From positions 3,096,001-3,160,000 of the forward strand of contig NZ_CP014206.1 of the NCBI RefSeq assembly GCF_001563225.1: 64,000 nt of DNA, written 5' to 3'. The notes under the pieces are model-generated. The model was not told the origin of the DNA. It was given only the letters and a program-made list of their open reading frames with translations, and searched no databases. Position numbers and translations under genes: made by a program. Below, in pieces: positions 15,613-23,978 of this stretch; the stretch's first letter is position 1, and every line of letters starts with the position of its first letter. The DNA comes from Pseudodesulfovibrio indicus (lineage in GTDB: Bacteria; Desulfobacterota; Desulfovibrionia; Desulfovibrionales; Desulfovibrionaceae).

Positions 15613-17850
15613 ATGACAATGATTCCCTTCGAGTCCACCAGTCTGACCGCTACGGTCGGCGGAATGGACATCACCATCGAGTCCGGGAAATACGCGCGCC
15701 AGGCATCCGGCGCCGTGACCATTTCCTCCGGCAACACCACCGTCCTGGTCACCGCCGTGACCCAGCCCCTGGAAATCGACCGGGGCTTTTTCCCGCTGAC
15801 CTGCAACTACCAGGAAATGGCCTACGCCGCGGGCCGCGTACCCGGCAACTACTTCCGCCGCGAGGGCCGTCCCTCCGAGCACGAGACCCTGGTCTCCCGG
15901 CTCATCGACCGCCCCATCCGCCCGCTGTTCGCCAAGGGCTTTGCCGACGAAGTGCAGATCATCGCCACCGTCCTGTCCGCCGACAAGCGCGTGAACCCGG
16001 ACGTCCTGGCCCTGACCGGCGCTTCCGCCGCCTGCCACATCTCCAAGATGCCGTTCCTCGGCCCCATCGTCGGCGCCCGCGTGGGCTACGTTGACGGCGA
16101 GTTCGTCCTCTACCCCTCCTACAAGGGCATCGCCGAGCGCTCCTCCCTGAACCTGATCTTCGCGGCCACCCGCGAGGCCATGGTCATGGTCGAAGGCGGC
16201 GGCAACTTCGTCTCCGAAGACCTGGTGGCCGACGCCCTGGCCTGGGGTCACGAGCAGGTCCGCCCGCTCTTCGACATCCAGGACGAGCTGCGCGAAAAGG
16301 TCGGCGTGCCCAAGATCGAGGTCACCGCTCCCGAGCGCGACGAGGAAGTGGCCGAGTTCCTCGGCGAGATCCTCACCGAGGACCTCAAGAAGGCCCTGAC
16401 CACCCCCGAGAAGATGGTCCGCTACGCCGCCAAGGACGCCGCCAAGCAGAAGGCCAAGGAGGCCGTGGCCGAGAAGTTCCCGGAGAACCCGGAGAAGCTG
16501 GCCGCCGTGGGCGACATCGTCGGCGACATGACCAAGAAGATCGTGCGCGAGCGCATCGTCAAGGAAGGGCTGCGCATCGACGGTCGCGACACCAAGACCG
16601 TCCGCCCGCTGTCCATCGAGGTCGGCGTGCTCCAGCAGACCCACGGCTCGGTCCTGTTCCGCCGCGGCGAGACCAGCTCCCTGGCCGTCGCCACCCTGGG
16701 CTCCACCCGCGATGAGCAGCGCTACGACTCCCTGCTGGGCGACGCCACCAAGCGGTTCATGCTGCACTACAACTTCCCGCCCTACTGCGTCGGTGAAGCC
16801 CGCATGCTGCGCGGCACCTCCCGTCGCGAGGTCGGTCACGGCGCCCTGGCCGAACGCGCCATCTCCCCGGTGCTGCCCGACGCCGACTCCTTCCCGTTCA
16901 CCATCCGCGTGGTCTCCGAAATCATGGAGTCCAACGGTTCCTCCTCCATGGCCTCCGTGTGCGGCGCGACCCTGTCCCTGATGGACGCGGGCGTACCCAT
17001 CTCCGACCCGGTTGCCGGTATCGCCATGGGCCTGTGCAAGGAAGACGACCAGTACTTCGTCCTGACCGACATCCTCGGTGACGAAGACGCCCTGGGCGAC
17101 ATGGACTTCAAGGTCGCGGGCACCCGCGACGGCATCACCGCCATCCAGATGGACATCAAGATCGCGGGCATCCCGCAGGAAGTCCTGAAGAAGGCCCTGT
17201 ACCAGGCCAAGGAAGCGCGCACCCACATCCTCGACCACATGGCCGAGGTGCTCGAAAAGCCGCGCCCGGAACTGTCCGACCTGGCCCCGCAGATGGCCGT
17301 GGTCTACATCGACCCGGAGAAGATCCGCTCCGTCATCGGACCCGGCGGCAAGAACATCAAGGCGATCACCGCCGAGACCGAAGCCGACATCGACATCGAG
17401 GATTCCGGCAAGATCTCCATCTTCGCCCCGACCCTGGCCTCCATGGAAAAGGCCAAGGAAATGGTGCTCTACTACGACCAGAAGCCCGAGCCCGGCAAGA
17501 ACTACAAGGGCATCGTGCGCAAGATCCTCGAGGTCGGCGCGCTGGTCGAAATCCTGCCCGGCCAGGAAGGCATGCTCCACATCTCCCAGATCGATTTCGA
17601 TCGCGTGGAGCGCGTGGAAGACGTGGTCCAGCTCGGCCAGGAAGTGTGGGTCAAGTGCATCGCCCTGGAGCCCGGCGGACGTATCCGCCTGTCCCGCAAG
17701 GCATGGCTCATGGAGCAGGCCGGCCAGGAAGTGAACCTGGACGACTTCAAGCGCCCCGCCCCGCGCAGCGGTGATCGTGGCGATCGCGGCGACCGTGGCG
17801 ACCGTGGCGGACGCCGCAACGACCGCGGAGGCCGTGGCGGACGCCGCTAG
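15613..17850 (+). CDS. pnp: Polyribonucleotide nucleotidyltransferase (PNPase)
   Basis: PNPase degrades RNA 3'-5' by phosphorolysis and acts in mRNA turnover. The 745-residue protein has two RNase PH domains: first with SGAVTISSGNTTVLVTAVTQ and RREGRPSEHETLVSRLIDRP, second with SVLFRRGETSSLAVATLGST and LRGTSRREVGHGALAERA. The KH domain carries SVIGPGGKNIKAITAETEAD. The S1 domain carries YKGIVRKILEVGALVEILPG and EGMLHISQI. The tail is Gly/Arg/Asp-rich with four consecutive GDR-type units (about residues 720-745), an RNA-binding-like extension. The ATG follows GGCAGGAGAATCCTT. A strong terminator lies 20 bp after the stop. Confidence 0.98.
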   Translation: MTMIPFESTSLTATVGGMDITIESGKYARQASGAVTISSGNTTVLVTAVTQPLEIDRGFFPLTCNYQEMAYAAGRVPGNYFRREGRPSEHETLVSRLIDRPIRPLFAKGFADEVQIIATVLSADKRVNPDVLALTGASAACHISKMPFLGPIVGARVGYVDGEFVLYPSYKGIAERSSLNLIFAATREAMVMVEGGGNFVSEDLVADALAWGHEQVRPLFDIQDELREKVGVPKIEVTAPERDEEVAEFLGEILTEDLKKALTTPEKMVRYAAKDAAKQKAKEAVAEKFPENPEKLAAVGDIVGDMTKKIVRERIVKEGLRIDGRDTKTVRPLSIEVGVLQQTHGSVLFRRGETSSLAVATLGSTRDEQRYDSLLGDATKRFMLHYNFPPYCVGEARMLRGTSRREVGHGALAERAISPVLPDADSFPFTIRVVSEIMESNGSSSMASVCGATLSLMDAGVPISDPVAGIAMGLCKEDDQYFVLTDILGDEDALGDMDFKVAGTRDGITAIQMDIKIAGIPQEVLKKALYQAKEARTHILDHMAEVLEKPRPELSDLAPQMAVVYIDPEKIRSVIGPGGKNIKAITAETEADIDIEDSGKISIFAPTLASMEKAKEMVLYYDQKPEPGKNYKGIVRKILEVGALVEILPGQEGMLHISQIDFDRVERVEDVVQLGQEVWVKCIALEPGGRIRLSRKAWLMEQAGQEVNLDDFKRPAPRSGDRGDRGDRGDRGGRRNDRGGRGGRR

Positions 17851-17869
17851 GCCCAGCCAATAGCAATTC

Positions 17870-17912
17870 AAACCGCCCTGCCCGGCCACAGCCGGACAGG
17901 GCGGTTTTTTAT
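17870..17912 (+). terminator. Intrinsic terminator of the pnp operon
   Basis: AACCGCCCTG (17871-17880) pairs with CAGGGCGGTT (17897-17906), an inner CCGGCC/GCCGG stem adds stability, and TTTTTTATT follows. It ends the long rimP-pnp block. A copy of the dispersed hairpin repeat begins right after it. Confidence 0.9.
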
Positions 17913-17999
17913 TGCCTCCGGCGGCCAGAGGGGGAACCTTTCGAGAAAGGTCCCCCCTCTGGGCTCCCCCTCCAAAGCTTTATATCGCCGCTTCGCGGG
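17913..17999 (+). repeat. Dispersed hairpin repeat, copy A
   Basis: The element starts TGCCTCCGGCGGCC. A stem follows (17926-17965, CCAGAGGGGG...CCCCCCTCTGG), then a C-rich tract, AAAGCTTTAT and CGCCGCTTCGCGGG. It matches the family consensus (ATGCCTCCGGCGGCC, stem-loop, GGACCCCCATCCC-like tract, AAACTTTTT, CGCTGCGCGA). It lies just beyond the pnp terminator in the same orientation as pnp. Confidence 0.8.
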
Positions 18000-18050
18000 T
18001 TGCGTGTGCCGGGAGAGGGGTGGTAGGATTGAGAAGTCAGGAGAACGAGA

Positions 18051-18254
18051 ATGAGCGAGATCATTATCTATGGAAAACAGGGGTGTCCGCATACGCGGCG
18101 GGCGCTGGAGGCCAATCCCGGGGCGCGGTTCGTGGACGTGCTGCTCTCTCCGGCGGACCTGAACGAGATGCTGCGCCTGTCGGACGGGGTGCGCCGCATC
18201 CCGGTCGTCGTCCGCGACGGGGAGGTAACCGTCGGCCACAACCGGGGCTCCTGA
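18051..18254 (+). CDS. Small glutaredoxin-like protein (UXX-star (seleno)protein-like)
   Basis: The 67-residue protein begins MSEIIIYGKQGCPHT, a glutaredoxin-type beta strand plus redox site with a single Cys (GCPHT). The cis-Pro strand RRIPVVVRDGEVTVGH follows. It resembles the small glutaredoxin-like family annotated as UXX-star (seleno)protein family 1, in which the active-site position can be selenocysteine. Here it is an ordinary Cys codon. The role is presumably thiol-disulfide chemistry, with no known partner. It stands alone between pnp and the convergent MEMO gene. The ATG has a GGAGAACGAG-type ribosome site. Confidence 0.75.
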   Translation: MSEIIIYGKQGCPHTRRALEANPGARFVDVLLSPADLNEMLRLSDGVRRIPVVVRDGEVTVGHNRGS

Positions 18255-18325
18255 CACGTCTGACCCCCGGCAGGCTGCCGGACACGCACAATAAAAAGGC
18301 CATCGCCCGACGATGGCCTTTGTCT

Positions 18326-18443
18326 TTTCGCGCAGCGACACAAAAAGTTTGGGAAAAGGGAGGGATGGGGGTCCGGGGGAAGGGAGGGAAAGAACCCTTT
18401 TCAAAGGGTTTTTCCCTCCCTTCCCCCGGCCGCCGGAGGCATC
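18326..18443 (-). repeat. Dispersed hairpin repeat, copy B
   Basis: Read on the minus strand, it begins GATGCCTCCGGCGGCC three bases after the TAG of the MEMO-family gene. A near-perfect stem (18373-18429, CCGGGGGAAGGGAGGG paired with CCCTCCCTTCCCCCGG) follows, then GGACCCCCATCCC, CCCAAACTTTTTGTG and TCGCTGCGCGAAAA. It is one of the two best-preserved copies. The hairpin could act as a terminator for the MEMO gene, although the T-rich part lies well downstream of the stem. Confidence 0.9.
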
Positions 18444-18446
18444 TTA

Positions 18447-19256
18447 CTAGTCCACCAGGACGCCCGCGTAGCCCACGACCTGGTCGTAGTCCCCGGAGAC
18501 CTGGCCGGAGGTGGCGTAGGCCACGAGTTCGCCACGGGTCGCGCCCAGCTCCTGGGCCGCGAACAGGCCGACGGTCATGGGCAGCACGCCGCACATGGAG
18601 ATGTTGCGTCCCCTCACGGTCTCATAGAGCGCACCGGGGTTCAGGGTGACCACCGGGTCCAGGGCCAGGGAATCCATCTTCTTGGCATCCTCGTGGGAGA
18701 TGTAGTGGCTCATGTCCGAAGAGACCACGATGGACACGGGCGCGTCGTGGGCCGCGATAACCCGTCCCATGGCCTGGCCCACCTGGCGCAGCGTGTCGAG
18801 GGACGGCGAGGAGACGCTCACCGGAACGATGGTCGTGGCCGGGTTGATCCGGTGCAGGAACGGCAGGATGACTTCAAGGGAGTGCTCGCCCATATGCGCG
18901 GCGGTGTCGGGCCTGATGGCCGGGTCCGCCGCGAGCAGGGCCTGGGCCAGGGGCTGGTCGACGTCCAGGGAGCCGCCGGGGATGTTCCAAACGCCGTCGG
19001 GCCACAGGGCAAACCGCTCGCCGCGTCCGGTGTGGTTGGGGCCGAGCAGCAGCACCGTGGGCGCGAGATCGGCCATTCCGAGCGTCTTGCCGCAGACCGC
19101 GCCGGAATAGACGTATCCCGCGTGCGGCACCATGGCCAGCAGGGTCCGCTTGTCCCGCCTGGTCTCGGCCAGGCCGAGCAACCCGTCCACCAAAGCGTTG
19201 AGCTGCTCCGGCCTTCCCTCGTAAAACCGCCCCGCCACGATCGGCTGCCTGTCCAT
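18447..19256 (-). CDS. amrB: MEMO1-family protein (AmmeMemoRadiSam system protein B)
   Basis: The 269-residue protein matches the MEMO family: RQPIVAGRFYEG at the start, then MVPHAGYVYSGAVCGKTLG, LLLGPNHTGRGERFALWPDG, GEHSLEVILPFLHRI and VVSSDMSHYISHEDAKKMD. The His residues in PHAGY, PNHTG, GEHSLE and MSHY form the putative metal site. In many bacteria it pairs with an AMMECR1 protein and a radical SAM enzyme. Neither partner is nearby, so it is an orphan copy here. The activity is unresolved. The gene is isolated and convergent with the glutaredoxin-like gene. Its stop is followed by repeat copy B. Confidence 0.9.
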   Translation of the reverse strand: MDRQPIVAGRFYEGRPEQLNALVDGLLGLAETRRDKRTLLAMVPHAGYVYSGAVCGKTLGMADLAPTVLLLGPNHTGRGERFALWPDGVWNIPGGSLDVDQPLAQALLAADPAIRPDTAAHMGEHSLEVILPFLHRINPATTIVPVSVSSPSLDTLRQVGQAMGRVIAAHDAPVSIVVSSDMSHYISHEDAKKMDSLALDPVVTLNPGALYETVRGRNISMCGVLPMTVGLFAAQELGATRGELVAYATSGQVSGDYDQVVGYAGVLVD

Positions 19257-19326
19257 GTTTCACCTCGCGAAAATGATTTGAATCAGTCGCTTTCTCAATA
19301 ACACAGAACTTGCCCCGCCCAAAACC

Positions 19327-19390
19327 GCGAAGCGCATAAAAAGTTTATGAGGGTGAAAGGGGGTGGGGGTCCGGGGGGCCGGGGGCACGC
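19327..19390 (-). repeat. Dispersed hairpin repeat, truncated copy C
   Basis: On the minus strand, directly after the TAG of the TPR gene, the sequence runs GCGTGCCCCCGGCC, CCCCGGACCCCCACCC, then CATAAACTTTTTATG and CGCTTCGCGGTTTT. The long stem of the full element is missing. The C-rich tract, the AAACTTTTT word and the CGC-rich end are retained. Confidence 0.7.
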
Positions 19391-22300
19391 CTAGTTCGGG
19401 GTTGGGGAGTATTGCTTGGCCTGCTCTTCGAGGGCCTGGGTCTCCAGGGCGGCCTTGGCGAGCTGAGCCTGGAGAGACTCCGGCTTCTTGTCGATGATGT
19501 CCTGGAGCAGCTGCTTCCATTCATCCATGGCCCCGGCCTTGCGGTAGATGCGGGCGAGCTTGAACCGGGTGGAGGCCCACTCGGGATTGTCCACGGAGAT
19601 GTACTTGTCGTACTCCTTGGCCCACTTAAGGGCCTCTTCGTAGCGCCCGGACCGCTCGGTGGCGTAGATGGACATGAGCACGGAGTCCTTGATCTTCTCC
19701 GGGTCGCCGTCGGTCTGGAGCAGCAGGGCCAGGGCCTCCTGGGCATAGACGAAGACGCGGCGCAGGTCCTGGCGCTGCATGGCGTCCTTGGCCATGTAGT
19801 ACATGGCGTATGCCCGGAAGGCCGGGTCCACGGAGGTGTCCTTTGCCAGCTCCGCCCACATGGCCGTTGCCCGCGTCGATTCACCGAGATTCTGGAGCGA
19901 CATGGCGCGGGCGTAGTCGAGTTGCCGCTTCTGTTCGGGCTTGAGCGTCCAGTTCTTGGAGGCCATGGCCACGAGATCGGAAATCTTCTTCCACTCCAGC
20001 TGGTCGAGATAGATGTTCACGGCCATGCCCAGGGCCTGGTCGGAGACGCCGGGTATCTGGTCCTTGCCCAGATACGGCTCGATCATGGCCAGGGCCTTGT
20101 CCGGCTGGCCGATCTTCCAGTAGCTGGTGGCGATGGCGAGCTTGGTCGCGTCGTCGACCTTGGTCCCATCCTTGCCGATGAAATCGTAGGTCTCCCAGTA
20201 ACGGACCACGCGGCCGTAGCGTTCCTCGTCGATCATGCCGGGAACGGCGCGCACGAACACGGAGTCGCCGAGGGTTCGGGTCTTGTCCACCAGCGGGCTG
20301 TCCGGATATTTTTCGATCAGGTCCTGGGCGGCGGCCAGCGCCTCCGGGTACTGCTTGTGGAAGGCGTACCACATGGCCAGCTTGAGCTGGGCGATGGGCG
20401 CGAGTTCGCTGTCCGGATACTTGGTGACGATCTCGGTGTAGATGTTGCGCGGATTCAGGGTGTAGGGACGGTCGAAGACGTCCACCATCTCCGACATGAC
20501 CGGGTCGTCGTGGATGCCCTCCTCGGCCAGCCGCATCTTGGAGATGAGCCCGCCCTCCAGGTCCGGGTACTCCTTGACGGCCTTCTCGTAGACCTGCTTG
20601 GCCGCGTCCTTTTCATTCAGGCGCAGGTAGATGTCGCCCAGCCGGGCCAGGACCACGTCCGCACCGTCGGCTTCGGGGTTCAGGTTGTAGAAGGTGAAAT
20701 AGTGATCCTTGGCCTGATCCCATTTCTCCAGCTTCATCTCAACGCCGCCCGCCAGCCGCAGGAACTCGTTGTTCTCCATGTAGTAGTCGGGCCAGCGTTT
20801 GTCGATGTAGTCCACGATCTGGTACGCCTGCTCCAGGAAGCCGGTGCGGTCCAGGGAGTCGGCCAGATAGTAGGCGGCCTGCTTGGCCAGCTGGTGCTCG
20901 GGATAGGTCTGGATGAGGTACTGGAACTGGTCGGCGGCCTTCTTGTAGTCGCCCTTGCGGTACCAATATTCGCCCCAGTAGTAGCTGATGGACGGGATGT
21001 TGTCGTCGTCCGGGTACTTGTCCTGGAGAATCTTGAAATAGGCGCGGGCTTCGGGGAAGTTGCCGACCTGCAGGTTGAGCAGTCCGAGGTTGAGCAACGC
21101 GCGCGGCACGCGGTTGGAGCGCAGGTTGCTGTTCATGGCCTCGATATAGGCCTGGGCCACCTCGTCGAACTTGCCGGACAGGTCCCCCGCGTTCAACTGC
21201 CGCTTGATGTCGGCCACGGCGTACAGGGTCTCCTCGCGCACGTCGTCCGGCACATTGGGCTGCTTGAGGACGTCCTCGAAGATGGGCAGCGCCTCGCCCA
21301 GCGCGCCGTTGAACATCAGGGACCGCCCTTCGGCCAGCTTGTCGCGGATTTCCTGCTCGTGGGCCAGCGCCGCCTCCTCGGCGGACGGCGGCTTGGGCGC
21401 TTCGCCCTCGGTTCCGGGCGCGGCCTGTTCGGCTGCCGCCTGTTCCGGGGGTGTCTGATCGGGCTGAGCCGTTGCTGGAGCGGGCTCGGCCTCGGGCTCG
21501 GGAGCGGGCTCGGCCACGGGTTCGGGAGCGGGCTCCTGGACCGGGGCCGGTGTCTCGGCAACGGGCTGGGGCGCAGGTTCAGGCGTCACCGGAGCCGGAG
21601 GAGGCGCGACCGCGCCACCCGCCTGTCCCTGGCCCGAAACCTCTGCCGGAGGCGGGGCCACAGCACCGCCCGCCTGCCCCTGGCCCGACGCCTCGGCCGG
21701 GGGCGGGGTCACGGGCTGGGGTGCCGGTTCCACAGGCTGGACCACCATGGGTTCCGCAGCCGGTTCCGGGACCTGGGCCACCGGCATGGGGCCGGTTCCG
21801 GCGTCGCCCGCCAGTTCCGCAAATTTCACATCCTCGGCGGTCTTGTTCACGGCCTTGAAGCGCAGCTCGCTCGCGGGCGGATAGTCCCCGGTCTCGGCAC
21901 CGGAGGGCGCTTCGGGGGCCGACGCCAGCATATCGGGGGCCTGCGCGTCCGGAGACTGCGCGTCCGGGGCCTGGGGGGCATCCGGGGCCTGGGGGCCCGG
22001 AGCCGGTTCAGCCTGGGGGGCGTCCGGGGCCTGGACCTCGTTGCGCACCGAATACGGCACGGCGAAAAACGGTTTGCGCTCGCCCGCCCCCTCCGGGGGC
22101 AGGTCGCCCTCGGGCACGGCGGCGCGGGGCTGATCGGGACGTACGGCGTCCAGGGTCTGGGCCACATCCGCTGCCGTGGCCGCAGGCTGTGATTCGGGAG
22201 TCGCCTGTTCGGGCGCGGGCTGCGGGGCCGGCGCCCGTTGCGGAGCCGGGGGCTTGGCGGCGGGCCGGGGTTCGGGCCTGGGCGCGGGCGCGGGTTCGGC

Positions 22301-22729
22301 GGGCGCGGGCGTGGAAGCGGACTCCCACCGCGCGCCGATGGGATCGCGGAACAACTGAAGCACGAATTCGGGCTTGCCGGGGCTGGGGACGCGGATATAG
22401 CCGAAGGCGTCGGTGCGGGTAAGGATTTCCACCCCGTTGTCCGTGGCGGTGATGGACTGGACGAGCTTGCCCGGAAGCTCCTTGGACGAAGGCTTGGCCT
22501 CCCGGTCCCAGATGCCCATGGGCAGCAGGACCCGCAGCTCGTTCTTGCCCACGCGGGCCACCGAAGACTGCGGCAAGGCATCGGAATCAAAAGCGAAAAC
22601 CATACGATCAGAATCACCCTGGGACGAAATATTCACCCGCAGGGCTTGAGCGGGATTGGCCAGGACCAGTCCCATGACAAGGGCGGCCGCCAGGGGCCAA
22701 GCTATGCTTTTGACACTTTTCACAGTCAC
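19391..22729 (-). CDS. Large periplasmic TPR-repeat protein with AMIN-like N-terminus and Pro-rich linker
   Basis: The 1112-residue protein starts with a Sec signal (IAWPLAAALVMGLVLANPAQA). A roughly 100-residue beta-rich AMIN-like segment (about 30-135) contains DGVEILTRTDAFGYIRVPSP-like strands. A low-complexity Pro/Ala/Glu linker covers about residues 140-445 and includes SGQGQAGGAVAPPPA twice in tandem. From about residue 455 to the end come many tetratricopeptide units (YWGEYWYRKGDYKKAADQFQ, YYLADSLDRTGFLEQAYQIV). The start appears to be GTG at 22729 with no clear ribosome site. Comparable proteins are envelope scaffolds, and an envelope or motility role is guessed from the adjacent sigma-54 activator. 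No specific function is recognised. Confidence 0.75.
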   Translation of the reverse strand: MTVKSVKSIAWPLAAALVMGLVLANPAQALRVNISSQGDSDRMVFAFDSDALPQSSVARVGKNELRVLLPMGIWDREAKPSSKELPGKLVQSITATDNGVEILTRTDAFGYIRVPSPGKPEFVLQLFRDPIGARWESASTPAPAEPAPAPRPEPRPAAKPPAPQRAPAPQPAPEQATPESQPAATAADVAQTLDAVRPDQPRAAVPEGDLPPEGAGERKPFFAVPYSVRNEVQAPDAPQAEPAPGPQAPDAPQAPDAQSPDAQAPDMLASAPEAPSGAETGDYPPASELRFKAVNKTAEDVKFAELAGDAGTGPMPVAQVPEPAAEPMVVQPVEPAPQPVTPPPAEASGQGQAGGAVAPPPAEVSGQGQAGGAVAPPPAPVTPEPAPQPVAETPAPVQEPAPEPVAEPAPEPEAEPAPATAQPDQTPPEQAAAEQAAPGTEGEAPKPPSAEEAALAHEQEIRDKLAEGRSLMFNGALGEALPIFEDVLKQPNVPDDVREETLYAVADIKRQLNAGDLSGKFDEVAQAYIEAMNSNLRSNRVPRALLNLGLLNLQVGNFPEARAYFKILQDKYPDDDNIPSISYYWGEYWYRKGDYKKAADQFQYLIQTYPEHQLAKQAAYYLADSLDRTGFLEQAYQIVDYIDKRWPDYYMENNEFLRLAGGVEMKLEKWDQAKDHYFTFYNLNPEADGADVVLARLGDIYLRLNEKDAAKQVYEKAVKEYPDLEGGLISKMRLAEEGIHDDPVMSEMVDVFDRPYTLNPRNIYTEIVTKYPDSELAPIAQLKLAMWYAFHKQYPEALAAAQDLIEKYPDSPLVDKTRTLGDSVFVRAVPGMIDEERYGRVVRYWETYDFIGKDGTKVDDATKLAIATSYWKIGQPDKALAMIEPYLGKDQIPGVSDQALGMAVNIYLDQLEWKKISDLVAMASKNWTLKPEQKRQLDYARAMSLQNLGESTRATAMWAELAKDTSVDPAFRAYAMYYMAKDAMQRQDLRRVFVYAQEALALLLQTDGDPEKIKDSVLMSIYATERSGRYEEALKWAKEYDKYISVDNPEWASTRFKLARIYRKAGAMDEWKQLLQDIIDKKPESLQAQLAKAALETQALEEQAKQYSPTPN

Positions 22730-22741
22730 GGCAAGCAGTTA

Positions 22742-22757
22742 TGCAATTGTCGTGCTA
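22742..22757 (-). promoter_or_regulatory. Putative sigma-54 promoter before the TPR gene
   Basis: On the minus strand the site reads TAGCACGACAATTGCA. It matches the sigma-54 consensus TGGCACGN4TTGCW at all but the second base, with the -24/-12 elements at the correct 10-nt spacing. It lies between the activator gene and the TPR gene. The predicted start falls almost on the GTG at 22729, so the transcript would be nearly leaderless, or translation starts elsewhere. The A for G at -24 weakens the call. Confidence 0.4.
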
Positions 22758-22793
22758 CCCTGCAATCGGGCAACTCTTGCACTACTCCGCAGG

Positions 22794-23810
22794 TTACAGC
22801 AAATCCCTTTTTTTCAACTTCTCGATGAGGGTGGTCCGCTTTATTCCGACCAGTTCGGCGGCCTTGTTCTTGACCCCTTCCGCCTCCTCCAACGCCTCGG
22901 CCAGAAGGCGCCCCTCGATGGCCTCCATGAAATCCTTGAGCTTCAGGTTCTTGTCCCGCATGTCCTTGAGCGACGGCCAGGCGAACCCCGCCGGGCGGAG
23001 CGGCTCCACCTTCTCGATGGGCTTCAGGGGGCGCTCGCCGATGTCCTCGAAAATCTTCTCCGGCAGCTCGGCGGCCTGGATTTCATTGTCCTCGCACAGG
23101 ATGGTCAGCCGCTCCATGAAGTTCTCCAGCTCGCGGACGTTGCCGGGCCAGGAGTAGGTCAGGAGCATGCGCTTGGCCTCTTCGGACAGGGTCAACCCCT
23201 TGCGCGCCTTGCTCCCGCAGTGGCGGCCGAGGAAATATTCGGCCAGGAGCAGGATGTCCTGGCCGCGCTTGCGCAGGGCGGGCAGCTTCAGGGGGATGAC
23301 GTTCAGCCGGTAGTACAGGTCCTCGCGGAACCGGCCCGCCGCCACCTCGCCTTCCAGATCGCGGTTGGTGGCGGCCACCACGCGGACGTCCACCTTCTTG
23401 ATGCAGGTCCCGCCCACGCGCTCGATCTCCTTTTCCTGGAGGGCGCGCAGGATCTTGACCTGCAGCGAGAGGTCCATCTCCCCGATCTCGTCGAGGAAAA
23501 TGGTCCCGCCGTCGGCCAGCTCGAACCGGCCGGGCCGGGTGCGGATGGCATGGGTGAAAGCGCCCTTCTCGTGGCCGAACAGCTCGGATTCGAGCAGCTC
23601 GCGGGGGATGGCGCCGCAGTTGATGGGCACGAAAGGCTGGTCGCGGCGCGCGCTGTTCCGGTGCAGCGCCCGGACCAGCAACTCCTTGCCGGTGCCGGAC
23701 TCGCCGGTGACCAGCACCGTGCTGTCCGTGGGCGCGACCTTCGCCAGTACCTTGAACACTTCGGCCAGAGCGGGACTGTTCCCGATGATGCCGTCCAGAT
23801 TGAGCGCCAT
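22794..23810 (-). CDS. Sigma-54-dependent transcriptional activator without receiver domain
   Basis: The 338-residue protein consists of an AAA+ sigma-54 interaction domain and a Fis-type helix-turn-helix. Walker A is GESGTGKE (36-43), Walker B GTIFLDEI (102-109), and the arginine-finger region contains [20 protein letters not shown]. The [11 protein letters not shown] motif precedes the C-terminal [23 protein letters not shown]-binding helix. The sigma-contacting loop is GAFTHA (83-88) rather than GAFTGA. No N-terminal receiver, GAF or PAS domain is present. The frame opens further upstream, but the ATG at 23810 follows TGGAGGGGAA and is clearly the start. The regulator may serve the flagellar operon or the adjacent TPR gene. 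Confidence 0.9.
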   Translation of the reverse strand: MALNLDGIIGNSPALAEVFKVLAKVAPTDSTVLVTGESGTGKELLVRALHRNSARRDQPFVPINCGAIPRELLESELFGHEKGAFTHAIRTRPGRFELADGGTIFLDEIGEMDLSLQVKILRALQEKEIERVGGTCIKKVDVRVVAATNRDLEGEVAAGRFREDLYYRLNVIPLKLPALRKRGQDILLLAEYFLGRHCGSKARKGLTLSEEAKRMLLTYSWPGNVRELENFMERLTILCEDNEIQAAELPEKIFEDIGERPLKPIEKVEPLRPAGFAWPSLKDMRDKNLKLKDFMEAIEGRLLAEALEEAEGVKNKAAELVGIKRTTLIEKLKKRDLL

Positions 23811-23887
23811 TTCCCCTCCAAAGTCGCAAGGATATGCGGCCCGCCGGACACAGGGTCCCGCAACCATATCTTTAATCTACATCTTCT

Positions 23888-23913
23888 CTGTCAATTTCCT
23901 GACAGCATGTCAA
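23888..23913 (-). promoter_or_regulatory. Palindrome and paired TTGACA hexamers upstream of the sigma-54 activator gene
   Basis: CTGTCA-N6-TGACAG (23888-23905) is an 18-bp palindrome. On the minus strand two TTGACA hexamers start 19 bp apart (23913 and 23894). The core GTCAATTTCCTGAC agrees with the FleQ-type box GTCANTAAATTGAC at its conserved arms. It lies about 80-100 bp before the activator start, in an AT-rich patch, so it may be an autoregulatory operator overlapping the -35 region. Confidence 0.45.
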
Positions 23914-23978
23914 TGGATATAACTGTTCCGCATAAACAAATTCTAGGAAAAATCACGGCCTGGCGGACAGGAGGGCGG

